A DNA stretch of 20,295 nucleotides, taken from the NCBI RefSeq assembly GCF_003044445.1, contig NZ_POWX01000028.1:1-20295 (forward strand). Direction: 5' to 3'. The notes below the pieces were generated by a model that did not search any database, was not told where the DNA came from, and saw nothing but the letters and a program-made list of their open reading frames with translations. A program made the position numbers and the translations under genes. The DNA is from Neisseria mucosa (GTDB lineage Bacteria > Pseudomonadota > Gammaproteobacteria > Burkholderiales > Neisseriaceae). Below are positions 1-7,266 of this stretch, one piece after another. Each line of letters starts with the position of its first letter. Position 1 is the stretch's first letter.

Positions 1-87
1 GATTACTACAACCGCGAGCGTTGCAGTTTGAAATTGAAAAAGCTGAGTCCTGTCGCATACAGAACCCAGCTTGCACAGAGCGCCTGA
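1..87 (+). CDS. IS3-family transposase (OrfB), C-terminal end only
   Basis: The window opens inside a reading frame that ends at TGA 85-87. Its last 28 residues begin DYYNRERCSL, continue with KLKKLSPVAYRTQL and end in AQSA. The Y-N-x-x-R...K-L-K-x-L-S-P-V-x-Y-R-T-Q pattern is the usual extreme C-terminus of IS3-group (IS150-like) DDE transposases, downstream of the catalytic glutamate. The catalytic core lies outside the window, so I cannot tell whether the element is intact. A matching terminal repeat follows at 103-127. Family assignment rests on this short tail and on the IS end. Confidence 0.75.
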   Translation, partial: DYYNRERCSLKLKKLSPVAYRTQLAQSA

Positions 88-127
88 ATAGGCTTTTATG
101 AGTGTCCAAGATTTGGGGGCCAGTTCA
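1..127 (+). mobile_element. Right end of an IS3-family insertion sequence
   Basis: The transposase tail is followed 15 bases after its stop by a candidate terminal inverted repeat at 103-127. It begins TGTCC, contains GGGGGCC and ends in CA, as IS3-family ends do (5'-TG...CA-3'). The left end and any target duplication are outside the window. The element separates cysI from whatever lies upstream. Confidence 0.65.
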
Positions 128-133
128 AATGTC

Positions 134-145
134 TTCAGACGACCT
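134..145 (-). repeat. DNA uptake sequence (DUS), exact
   Basis: TTCAGACGACCT, the reverse complement of AGGTCGTCTGAA, lies 7 bases past the IS end. It is a single copy, not a hairpin. Confidence 0.9.
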
Positions 146-239
146 TTTTTCTATTTGGTGCAGTGTGCCCCTACATTACAGGCAATCTTTTGGATATAAC
201 GAAATCATCTTTAAATCGAACAAACCATTCTTTCCCATT

Positions 240-251
240 TTCAGACGACCT
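240..251 (-). repeat. DNA uptake sequence (DUS), exact
   Basis: TTCAGACGACCT, 38 bases before the cysI start. It is in the same orientation as the copy at 134, so the two do not form a stem-loop. Confidence 0.9.
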
Positions 252-289
252 GATTAAAGTAGCTCCAAACTGAGAATAAGGAGCACCCT

Positions 290-2044
290 ATGACGACCAC
301 CGCCGACCCGCGCGCCAAGCTGCCCGATACCCCGCTTTCCGGCAACGAAGCCCTGAAAGACCGCAGCGACTATCTGCACGGTACCATCAAAGACGATTTG
401 ACCGACGACTTTACCGGCGGCTTTACCGCCGACAATTTCCAGCTCATCCGTTTCCACGGCATGTACGAGCAGGACAACCGCGACATCCGCGCCGAGCGTA
501 CCGACCAAAAACTCGAACCCTTAAAAAACATGATGTTGCGCTGCCGTTTGCCCGGTGGCATCATCACACCGGCGCAGTGGCTGGGCATAGACGAATTTGC
601 CGGCGACCACACCATTTACGGTTCCATCCGCCTGACCAACCGCCAAACCTTCCAATACCACGGCATTTTAAAAACCGATTTGAAACTGGCGCACCAGTCC
701 CTGCACAAACTCGGCCTCGATTCCATCGCCACCGCCAGCGACGTCAACCGCAACGTCCTCTGCACCAGCAATCCCGTTCAAAGCCCGCTGCACCAAGAAG
801 CCTACGAATGGGCGAAACGCATCAGTATGCACCTTCTGCCGCGCACCATGGCATATGCGGATGTCTGGCTGGACGGCGAAAAAGTGTTCACCACCGAACC
901 GACCGAGCCACGCAACAAAGAAATCGCCGACGATGTTGAGCCGATTTTGGGCAAAACCTATCTGCCGCGCAAATTCAAAACCGCCGTCGTCATCCCGCCT
1001 GATAATGATGTGGACATCCATTCCAACGATTTAGGCTTCGTCGCCATCGAAGAAAACGGCAAACTTGTCGGCTTCAACGTCCTTGTCGGCGGCGGGCTTT
1101 CCAGCGAACACGGCAACACCAAAACTTACCCCAACACCTCCTACGAATTCGGTTTCGTCCCCCTCGAATACACCCTCAACGCCGCCGAAGCCGTCGTCAG
1201 CACCCAGCGCGACTGGGGCAACCGCAGCGACCGCAAAGCCGCGCGCACGCGCTACACCCTCCAGCGCGTCGGTGTCGAAGTATTCAAAGAAGAAGTCGAA
1301 AAGCGCATGGGCATCAAGTTCCAACCCATCCGCCCCTACGCCTTCTCCCATCGCGGCGACCACATCGGCTGGGTTAAAGGCCTCGAAGGCAACTGGCACC
1401 TGACCCTGTTCATCGAAAACGGCCGTCTGCTCGACTACCCCGGCAGACCATTGAAAACCGGCGTGCGCGAAATTGCCAAAATCCATCCTGGTGACTTCCG
1501 CCTGACCGCCAACCAAAACCTCGTCGTCGCCAACGTTCCGCCAGAGCTGAAAGACACCATAGACAAAATCGCCAAAGAACACGGCTTAATCAGCAAATCC
1601 ATCACCATCCAGCGCGAAAACTCGATGGCGTGCGTCGCCCTGCCGACCTGTCCGCTGGCGATGGCGGAAGCCGAACGCTTCCTGCCGTCGTTCTCCGACA
1701 AAATTGACGAAATGTTCGCCAAATACGGCTTGGAAGACGAATACATCGTCCTACGCGTCACCGGCTGCCCCAACGGCTGCGGCCGCGCCATGCTCGCCGA
1801 AATCGGTTTGGTCGGCAAAGCCGTCGGTCGCTACAACCTCTACGCAGGCGGCAACCGAGAAGGCACCCGCATCCCACGCCTCTTTAAAGAAAACATCACC
1901 GAACCCGAAATCCTCGAAATCGTCGACGGCTGGGTCAAAAACTGGGCGCAAAACCGCCTCGACGACGAAGGCTTCGGTGACTTCGCCGTCCGCACCGGCA
2001 TCGTCAAACCCGTCTTGGACGCGCCGCGCGATTTCTGGGCTTGA
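290..2044 (+). CDS. cysI: Sulfite reductase [NADPH] hemoprotein beta subunit
   Basis: CysI carries siroheme and a 4Fe-4S cluster and reduces sulfite to sulfide by six electrons in cytoplasmic assimilatory sulfur metabolism, using electrons from the flavoprotein CysJ. The 584-residue length fits the family (about 570-590). The cluster and siroheme ligands are visible as C448-x5-C454 (CVALPTC) and C493-x3-C497 (CPNGC). The N-terminal half has the ferredoxin-like nitrite/sulfite reductase repeat, with RLTNRQTFQYHG as a typical core. The ATG at 290 has AAGGAG at 278-283, well spaced. cysJ normally stands directly upstream in Neisseria, but here an IS3-family end is found instead. The gene ends in a DUS terminator and shows no damage. 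Confidence 0.96.
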   Translation: MTTTADPRAKLPDTPLSGNEALKDRSDYLHGTIKDDLTDDFTGGFTADNFQLIRFHGMYEQDNRDIRAERTDQKLEPLKNMMLRCRLPGGIITPAQWLGIDEFAGDHTIYGSIRLTNRQTFQYHGILKTDLKLAHQSLHKLGLDSIATASDVNRNVLCTSNPVQSPLHQEAYEWAKRISMHLLPRTMAYADVWLDGEKVFTTEPTEPRNKEIADDVEPILGKTYLPRKFKTAVVIPPDNDVDIHSNDLGFVAIEENGKLVGFNVLVGGGLSSEHGNTKTYPNTSYEFGFVPLEYTLNAAEAVVSTQRDWGNRSDRKAARTRYTLQRVGVEVFKEEVEKRMGIKFQPIRPYAFSHRGDHIGWVKGLEGNWHLTLFIENGRLLDYPGRPLKTGVREIAKIHPGDFRLTANQNLVVANVPPELKDTIDKIAKEHGLISKSITIQRENSMACVALPTCPLAMAEAERFLPSFSDKIDEMFAKYGLEDEYIVLRVTGCPNGCGRAMLAEIGLVGKAVGRYNLYAGGNREGTRIPRLFKENITEPEILEIVDGWVKNWAQNRLDDEGFGDFAVRTGIVKPVLDAPRDFWA

Positions 2045-2071
2045 GTGCAGGTAAGGAATGATGTATAGGAA

Positions 2072-2104
2072 GAAAGGTCGTCTGAAAGATTCAGACGACC
2101 TTTT
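2072..2104 (+). terminator. DUS inverted-pair terminator after cysI
   Basis: Inverted exact DUS copies (2075-2086 and 2090-2101) form a stem with a very short loop, followed by TTTT. The pair lies 30 bases after the cysI stop. Confidence 0.8.
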
Positions 2105-2347
2105 GGATTTTGGGGTAACGGTTTTCGCGGGCGAATGTGGGGCGCAATCGTTCACTTTAGGGGTGGGTTTGATGGAACGTTTGAAAAGTTGTCGTGGTGC
2201 AGGCTGTGTCTCCAGATTGCAGCAGTCGGACGAACGGCGGGAAGGAAAGTTTTCGTTGGCAAAGCTCATGATGCGACATCCTATTCGAAACGTCGTCCGA
2301 ATCTAGCAAACATACTTAACTTTAATTCCGGCATATCATTAAATTCC
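2105..2347. other. Non-coding stretch, no feature recognised
   Basis: Small overlapping open frames occur here on the plus strand (up to about 88 codons), but none has a good ribosome site or recognisable protein pattern. A decayed DUS-like string (CGTCGTCCGAA) lies near 2292. I see no gene. Confidence 0.6.
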
Positions 2348-2473
2348 GTCATTCCAGCCCCCGCCTACGCGAGGACAGGCTACGGCGGGAGTCTATCGTA
2401 AAACTTGAGAAACCTTGGTTTGAAAAACAGTTTCTGAATTTCAAAAATGGATTGCCGCCTGCATAGGAATGAC
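2348..2473. repeat. Degenerate dRS3/NIME-like repeat island
   Basis: GTCATTCC at 2348-2355 and GGAATGAC at 2466-2473 form perfect inverted ends. Inside them are degenerate versions of the neisserial dRS3 core (CCCGCCTACG...GGCGGGAGTC on the left, ATTGCCGCCTGCATAGGAAT on the right), with about 50 bases of unique sequence between. This is the layout of a Neisseria intergenic mosaic element unit with mutated arms. Meningococcal copies are closer to the consensus. Confidence 0.6.
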
Positions 2474-2505
2474 GACAACCGGTAAATTGCGTATCGGAAA
2501 GAAAG

Positions 2506-2662
2506 TATAGTGGATTAACAAAAATCAGGACAAGGCGACGAAGCCGCAGACAGTACAAAATAGTACGAAACCGATTCACTTGGTGCTTCAGCACCTTAGA
2601 GAATCGTTCTCTTTGAGCTAAGGCGAGGCAACGCCGTACTGGTTTAAATTTAATCTACTATA
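2506..2662. repeat. Correia repeat enclosed element, full length (CREE1)
   Basis: It starts TATAGTGGATTAAC and ends TAATCTACTATA, giving inverted termini with one change in the right end. The 157-base element contains the conserved AGGACAAGGCGACGAAG and AAGGCGAGGCAACGCCGTAC blocks. It also has the internal segment (TTGGTGCTTCAGCACC...GAGAATCGTTCTC) that is missing from the short copies here and that contains the known IHF-binding region. It lies between the convergent cysI and aminopropyltransferase genes. Confidence 0.95.
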
Positions 2663-2732
2663 ATTTAGCAATAGCCCGACTTTGGGTTGGCAAACTCGAA
2701 TAAATAAGAGAAAGAGTTGAAAGCCGGTAGTC

Positions 2733-2767
2733 AAAAGGTCGTCTGAAAATGCTCAGACGACCTTTGT
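2733..2767 (-). terminator. DUS inverted-pair terminator of the aminopropyltransferase gene
   Basis: The exact DUS at 2736-2747 pairs with an 11/12 match at 2752-2763 (CTCAGACGACCT). Read on the minus strand, the stem is followed by a run of T (AAAA at 2733-2736 on plus). It lies just past the stop of the minus-strand gene ending at 2781. Confidence 0.75.
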
Positions 2768-2780
2768 TTTGGGAAAAAGC

Positions 2781-4295
2781 TCAACGGATGACGTTGTGCC
2801 AGTCGCTTTCGAAATAGCTGACAAGGATTTGGTTGTTCAGATAGTTCGGCTCGACCTTGCGTCTTGCCATGTCGGGTGGGAAGCGGAACATTTCGGCGGC
2901 GGTTTGGGCGTTTAGATAACGTGTGGGGACGTCGAATTTCTGCGGGACGGGGAATTGTTTATCAAAGCCTGCCAACACAAATCCCCATTCGCCGAAGGAG
3001 GGGACGTAAACGTGGTAAGGCGCAGTGGAAAGGCCGGCGGCTTCGAGGGTGGTAACGACCGACCAGTAGGCATTGGGGGCGAAGTAGGGCGAGGTGGATT
3101 GGACGACGATTTTGCCCTGCGGCTGAAGATGGCGGGCGACGAGGCGGTACATGGGGACGGAGTAGAGTTTGCCCAGCGAGAAATTGGACGGGTCGGGCAG
3201 GTCGATGATGATGACGTCGAATTTTTCAGACGACCTCTCCAGCCATTTGGCGGCATCGTCGTTGACGACGTGCATTTTGGGGTGGGACAGCGAGCCTTGG
3301 TTGAGCGCGCTTAAGGTGGCGGAGGTTTTAAAGGTGGCGGTCATGTCGGGGTCTAAATCGACTAGGGTAACGTGTTTGATCTGCGGGTATTTCAAGACTT
3401 CGCGCGCCGCCAGCCCGTCGCCACCGCCGAGGATGAGGATGCGGGCGGCGTTTTGAACCATCTGCATGGCGGGCAGGACAAGGGCTTCGTGGTAACGGGC
3501 TTCGTCGCGGGAGGAGAATTGCAGGTTGCCGTTGATGTAGAGGCGGGTGTCGTCTTTCCAGCGGGTCACGACGAGCCGCTGGTAGGGCGAGTGGCTTTGA
3601 TAGACGACGGGGTCGCCGAAGTAGCTTTGTTCGGCTTTGAAGGAAATGCAGTCGGCGTAGGCGAAGGCGGCGGCGAGGACGGACAAGACAATCAGCGCGC
3701 GCAGGCGGATGGCGCGATAGCGGGGCAGTTCGGCTTTGAAGACGCGTGCGGTCAGGTAGGCGACGGCGGCATTGAGGATGCCGAACAAGAGGGCGGAACG
3801 CGCCATACCGAGTTTTGGGGCGAGCAGGAGCGGGAAGAGCAGGGAAACGGCGAGTGCGCCCAAATAGTCGAAGGTTAGGACTTTGGCAACGAGTTCTTTA
3901 AACTCCGCGCCTTTGCGGTTTAACACGCGCATGACCAACGGGATTTCCATGCCGACGACCGCGCCGACAATCAGTACGAAGGCGTAGAGCAGGGTGCGGA
4001 ACGGGGCGGCGGAAAGTCCGAAGGCGACGAACAATGCCAGCGCGGAAATGCCGCCGATGATGCCGACCAGAAGTTCGATTTCGATAAAGCGGTGCAACAC
4101 GTCTTCGTCTTTGATGTAGCGGGTCAGGTGCGCGCCTATGCCCATCGAGAAAAGATAAAGTCCGATGACGGAAGAAAACTGCAAAATGCTGTCGCCCAAA
4201 AGATAGCTCGCCAACGCGGCGATGATGAGTTCGTAGGCGAGGCCGCAACTGGCGACGATGAAGACGGAGATGATGAGGGTGCGGTTGGCGGTCAT
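2781..4295 (-). CDS. speE: Membrane-fused polyamine aminopropyltransferase (spermidine synthase-like)
   Basis: The family moves an aminopropyl group from decarboxylated S-adenosylmethionine to putrescine or a related amine. The 504 residues split in two. Residues about 5-216 form some seven hydrophobic helices; residues about 225-490 are the Rossmann-like catalytic domain. Visible motifs are YHE (268-270), GGGDG (290-294), VDLDP (312-316) and DLPDP (365-369), all in the expected order. Soluble SpeE is about 280-310 residues, so this is the long membrane-anchored form found in many bacteria. The substrate cannot be read from sequence. An exact DUS (3225-3236) lies inside the gene and encodes part of LERSSEKF. 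The gene diverges from purF and has its own DUS terminator. Confidence 0.88.
   Translation of the reverse strand: MTANRTLIISVFIVASCGLAYELIIAALASYLLGDSILQFSSVIGLYLFSMGIGAHLTRYIKDEDVLHRFIEIELLVGIIGGISALALFVAFGLSAAPFRTLLYAFVLIVGAVVGMEIPLVMRVLNRKGAEFKELVAKVLTFDYLGALAVSLLFPLLLAPKLGMARSALLFGILNAAVAYLTARVFKAELPRYRAIRLRALIVLSVLAAAFAYADCISFKAEQSYFGDPVVYQSHSPYQRLVVTRWKDDTRLYINGNLQFSSRDEARYHEALVLPAMQMVQNAARILILGGGDGLAAREVLKYPQIKHVTLVDLDPDMTATFKTSATLSALNQGSLSHPKMHVVNDDAAKWLERSSEKFDVIIIDLPDPSNFSLGKLYSVPMYRLVARHLQPQGKIVVQSTSPYFAPNAYWSVVTTLEAAGLSTAPYHVYVPSFGEWGFVLAGFDKQFPVPQKFDVPTRYLNAQTAAEMFRFPPDMARRKVEPNYLNNQILVSYFESDWHNVIR
3225..3236 (-). repeat. DUS inside the aminopropyltransferase gene
   Basis: Exact TTCAGACGACCT on plus. 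On the coding strand it is read in a frame giving R-S-S-E, so it is carried without disturbing the catalytic motifs. Confidence 0.9.
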
Positions 4296-4354
4296 GGTGT
4301 GGTAGGAATAGGGTTTGAGCTGCTATTGTATATTGAAATAGGGATGGTCTGCCG

Positions 4355-4398
4355 CAAAGGTCGTCTGAAAAACTCCAGCCGTTTGTTCAGACGACGTT
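4355..4398. repeat. Inverted DUS pair between divergent genes
   Basis: The exact DUS at 4358-4369 faces TTCAGACGACGT at 4386-4397, which has one mismatch to the consensus (G for C). They form a stem-loop with a 16-base loop. No gene ends here, so it is not an ordinary terminator. It could block transcription from outside entering purF. Confidence 0.75.
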
Positions 4399-4412
4399 TC
4401 CGTATTTTTGGG

Positions 4413-4435
4413 GTTGACATGAAAATATTGTCAAC
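4413..4435. promoter_or_regulatory. Inverted repeat upstream of purF, possible operator
   Basis: GTTGACA (4413-4419) and TGTCAAC (4429-4435) are perfect 7-base arms around 9 A/T-rich bases. An overlapping palindrome, ATTGTCAACAAT, covers the right arm. They lie about 30 bases upstream of the candidate purF -10. No regulator is identified, and the assignment rests on symmetry and position. Confidence 0.4.
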
Positions 4436-4438
4436 AAT

Positions 4439-4469
4439 TTGGGCAACTTTGTCCGATTTATTCTATAAT
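4439..4469 (+). promoter_or_regulatory. Candidate purF promoter
   Basis: TATAAT at 4464-4469 is a perfect -10. The best -35 is TTGGGC at 4439-4444 (19-base spacing), which is weak, so an activator or a better-placed start may matter. The leader would be about 33 bases. Confidence 0.5.
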
Positions 4470-4508
4470 TCTAGTTTCCAAGTTAACCTCGAATTCGGAG
4501 AAGACGAT

Positions 4509-6053
4509 ATGTGCGGTGTATTAGGTTTGGTCAGCCATGAGCCGGTAAACCAGCTTCTGTACGACGGTTTGCAGATGTTGCAGCACAGGGGGCAGGATGC
4601 GGCGGGCATTGTAACGGCCGAGGGCGGCACGTTCCATATGCACAAAGGCAAAGGCATGGTGCGCGAAGTGTTCCGCACACGCAATATGCGCGATTTGGTC
4701 GGCAACGCGGGCATCGCCCACGTCCGTTATCCTACGGCGGGCAACGCGGGCAGCAGCGCGGAAGCCCAGCCTTTCTACGTCAGCTCGCCTTTCGGCATCG
4801 TGTTGGCACACAACGGCAACCTCACCAATACCGCCGAACTGTATGAAAACGTGTGCAACAAACACCTGCGCCACGTCAACACCAGCTCCGATTCCGAAGT
4901 CTTGCTCAACGTATTCGCGCACGAATTGCGCCGCGAAGTCTCTAAAAACGCCAATCCCCACCGGCTCAATATCGACAATATTTTCAACGCCGTTGCCGAA
5001 GTCCACCGCCTGGTGCGCGGCGCATACGGCGTGGTTGCCATGATTGCGGGCTACGGCATGCTCGCTTTCCGCGATCCTTACGGCATCCGTCCGCTGGTGT
5101 TGGGTTCGCAAACCGACGAATCAGGCAGAAAATCCTATGCCGTCGCCTCCGAATCCGTTGCCTTCAATGCGCTTGCCTACGATTTGGAACGCGATATCCA
5201 GCCGGGCGAAGCGGTATTCGTCGGCTTTGACGGCACAATGATTGCCCGTTGTTGCACCGACCGCGCCAAACTCAGCCCCTGCCTGTTTGAATACGTCTAT
5301 TTTGCCCGTCCCGATTCCGTGATCGACGGCGTGTCCGTTTACCAGTCGCGCATGGACATGGGCGTGTCGCTGGCGGAAAAAATCAAACGCGAGCTGCCCG
5401 TGGACGACATCGATGTCGTGATGCCCATTCCCGATACCAGCCGCCCCAGCGCGATGGAACTTGCCGTCCACCTCAAAAAGCATTACCGCGAGGGTTTGAT
5501 TAAAAACCGCTATATCGGACGCACCTTTATCATGCCCGGTCAGGCGACGCGCAAAAAATCCGTACGCCAAAAACTCAGCCCGATGGAAACCGAGTTCGAA
5601 GGCAAAAGCGTGTTGCTGGTGGACGACTCCATCGTGCGCGGGACGACCAGCCGCGAAATCGTCGAAATGGTACGCGAAGCGGGCGCACGCAAAGTTTATA
5701 TCGCCTCCGCCGCGCCCGAAGTACGCTATCCCAATGTGTACGGCATCGATATGCCCACGCGCGAAGAATTGATTGCCAACGGACGCAGCGCGGCGGAAAT
5801 TGCCGCCGAAATTGGTGCGGACGGCATCGTTTTCCAAAATTTGAGCGATTTGGAAACCGTCGTCAAAGCACTCAATCCGAAAATCGAATCCTTCGATTCG
5901 TCCTGTTTCAACGGCATCTATCAAACCGGCGACATCGACCAAGCCTACCTCGACCGCCTGTCCGCCGAGAAATCCGGTTGCGGCGGCTTGAAAGTCCATC
6001 CGAGCAGGATGGAACACAGCATCAGCATCAGCGATACGGGTGACGAAGAATAA
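4509..6053 (+). CDS. purF: Amidophosphoribosyltransferase
   Basis: PurF makes phosphoribosylamine from PRPP and glutamine, the first committed step of purine synthesis. The start at 4509 is chosen over in-frame upstream codons because GGAG (4497-4500) precedes it by 8 bases and because it puts Cys2 (MCGVLG) at the mature N-terminus as the Ntn-type glutaminase nucleophile. Residues 1 to about 235 are the glutaminase domain, with QHRGQDAAG. The C-terminal part is the phosphoribosyltransferase domain, with the PRPP loop VLLVDDSIVRGTTS at 368-381. The 514-residue length is normal. It stands alone: no cvpA or other pur gene is adjacent. A DUS terminator follows. Confidence 0.97.
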   Translation: MCGVLGLVSHEPVNQLLYDGLQMLQHRGQDAAGIVTAEGGTFHMHKGKGMVREVFRTRNMRDLVGNAGIAHVRYPTAGNAGSSAEAQPFYVSSPFGIVLAHNGNLTNTAELYENVCNKHLRHVNTSSDSEVLLNVFAHELRREVSKNANPHRLNIDNIFNAVAEVHRLVRGAYGVVAMIAGYGMLAFRDPYGIRPLVLGSQTDESGRKSYAVASESVAFNALAYDLERDIQPGEAVFVGFDGTMIARCCTDRAKLSPCLFEYVYFARPDSVIDGVSVYQSRMDMGVSLAEKIKRELPVDDIDVVMPIPDTSRPSAMELAVHLKKHYREGLIKNRYIGRTFIMPGQATRKKSVRQKLSPMETEFEGKSVLLVDDSIVRGTTSREIVEMVREAGARKVYIASAAPEVRYPNVYGIDMPTREELIANGRSAAEIAAEIGADGIVFQNLSDLETVVKALNPKIESFDSSCFNGIYQTGDIDQAYLDRLSAEKSGCGGLKVHPSRMEHSISISDTGDEE

Positions 6054-6075
6054 AACCGGTTTGAACGATTAAGAC

Positions 6076-6136
6076 AAAAGGTCGTCTGAAAACCATTCCC
6101 CTTGAAAGGATAGCGGTTTTCAGACGACCTTTTTTA
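6076..6136 (+). terminator. DUS inverted-pair terminator after purF
   Basis: Exact DUS copies at 6079-6090 and 6119-6130, extended by pairing AAAACC/GGTTTT, make a stem of about 18 bases followed by six T. Confidence 0.85.
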
Positions 6137-6149
6137 TATAGTGGGTTAA
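6137..6149 (+). repeat. Solo, degenerate Correia end
   Basis: TATAGTGGGTTAA is one base off the terminal Correia sequence TATAGTGGATTAA. It stands 24 bases before the intact CREE2 in the same orientation, with no matching partner of its own. It may be a remnant of an older insertion or a partial duplication. Confidence 0.5.
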
Positions 6150-6173
6150 GTTTATTAGACCAGCACAGGGTAT

Positions 6174-6280
6174 TATAGTGGATTAACTTTAAATCAGGAC
6201 AAGGCGACGAAGCCGCAGACAGTACAGATAGTACGGCAAGGCGAGGCAACGCCGTACTGGTTTAAAGTTAATCCACTATA
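6174..6280. repeat. Correia repeat enclosed element, short form (CREE2)
   Basis: 107 bases bounded by TATAGTGGATTAAC and AATCCACTATA. It has the GGACAAGGCGACGAAGCCGC and GGCGAGGCAACGCCG blocks but lacks the central segment of about 50 bases present in CREE1 and CREE4. It lies between the purF terminator and the lipoprotein promoter, so it may be transcribed with neither. Confidence 0.95.
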
Positions 6281-6360
6281 CTTTGTTGTGATTTGAAGTT
6301 GACCCGCTTTAAAAACCTACCATTCCGTTCAAATAGTCTTAAGTATATCAATCGAGTCCG

Positions 6361-6369
6361 TGCTAGAAT
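6361..6369 (+). promoter_or_regulatory. Extended -10 promoter of the lipoprotein gene
   Basis: TGCTAGAAT is a TGn-TAGAAT extended -10. No good -35 is seen at 17 bases, as is common for this class. The leader to the start at 6428 is about 50 bases. Confidence 0.5.
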
Positions 6370-6427
6370 AAAGCGTCTATCATTTCAATAAGCATCGATT
6401 ATCTGCCTATTTCTTCAAAGGACTCTT

Positions 6428-7078
6428 ATGAACACCTTAACAAAATTCGGCTTAGCATTATTCACCGCTGCGGCATTGGCAGCCTGTGGCGACTCCGGCA
6501 AATCGGCTGACAGTAAACCCACTACCGTACAAACAGCAGAAGGAGAAGTTACCCTCTCTGGCAAATACGCTGAAATCATCAATAAATTCCCCGTTCCCGA
6601 TCCCAAATTGGCAGAGCCGATCACCATTTCCGACAAAAAATCCCCAACCGGTTTGGAAGACCTGAAGAAATTCATGGAATATATCTCAGGAGCGGAAGCA
6701 CAAAAAATCGCGCAAATGGCTTCCAAGCTGCAACAAACTGCATTAAAAGGCGATGAAGCAGCCGCACTTGCAGCTGTCAAAGAGTTGACACCCGCTCTTG
6801 ACAAATACCTTCAAGATGCGGAGAAACTCAATATTCAAGATGCCGAAGTTAAAGCTGTTCTCGATCGTATGCTGCAAACAAGCAAAACAGCCAACGAAAT
6901 GATCATCCTGTCCAGCGAAAATGCTTCTGCACTAAAGATTGACATGAAAGACAAAGAGGCTGTCCAATTCATGAAGGCATACCAAGACAAAACCCACAAT
7001 ATGGAAACGGTTTTACGCCAAGCCAATCAGGAAGTACAAAAAGCTGCTGAAGCTTTGGGTAAAAAATATGCCCAATAA
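6428..7078 (+). CDS. Predicted lipoprotein of unknown function
   Basis: 216 residues with a clear lipoprotein signal: a basic start (MNTLTK), a hydrophobic stretch (FGLALFTAAALA) and lipobox LAAC with Cys20 as the lipid-bearing residue. The next residues are GDSGKS, so an outer-membrane destination is plausible since no Asp follows at +2. From about residue 70 the protein is rich in Ala, Lys, Glu and Leu and looks almost entirely helical, possibly coiled coil. I recognise no domain and propose no function. AAAGGA stands 6 bases before the ATG. The gene has its own extended -10 promoter and a DUS terminator, so it is probably transcribed alone. Its base composition is less G+C-rich than purF or icd on either side. 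Confidence 0.85.
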   Translation: MNTLTKFGLALFTAAALAACGDSGKSADSKPTTVQTAEGEVTLSGKYAEIINKFPVPDPKLAEPITISDKKSPTGLEDLKKFMEYISGAEAQKIAQMASKLQQTALKGDEAAALAAVKELTPALDKYLQDAEKLNIQDAEVKAVLDRMLQTSKTANEMIILSSENASALKIDMKDKEAVQFMKAYQDKTHNMETVLRQANQEVQKAAEALGKKYAQ

Positions 7079-7095
7079 TCTGAGTTAAAGTTCAC

Positions 7096-7143
7096 CAAAG
7101 GTCGTCTGAAAACGCTATCGCAGCCGTTTCAGACGACCTTTTT
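7096..7143 (+). terminator. DUS inverted-pair terminator after the lipoprotein gene
   Basis: Exact DUS copies at 7099-7110 and 7128-7139 with flanking A and T tracts; TTTTT follows. Confidence 0.82.
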
Positions 7144-7266
7144 GTAAGCCGCTTGATAACATATTAAAACCATATCCCAAGCCTGCCGAAATATGCCATA
7201 ATAGCCACGCAGTGCGCTTTTGTGCCGCATTCGAAAAGAAAAACCTAACCTACAAGAGAATATCCC

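Noticed and set aside
2058..2401. Small overlapping plus-strand open frames after cysI
   Set aside because: They start inside a terminator hairpin or have no ribosome site, and run into the dRS3-like repeat.
4092..4508. In-frame N-terminal extension of PurF
   Set aside because: It would bury the catalytic Cys2, overlap the divergent aminopropyltransferase gene and include the purF promoter. The start at 4509 has a good ribosome site.
5121..6017. Open frame of 298 codons antisense to purF
   Set aside because: Shadow of the purF coding sequence; no motif and no start signal.
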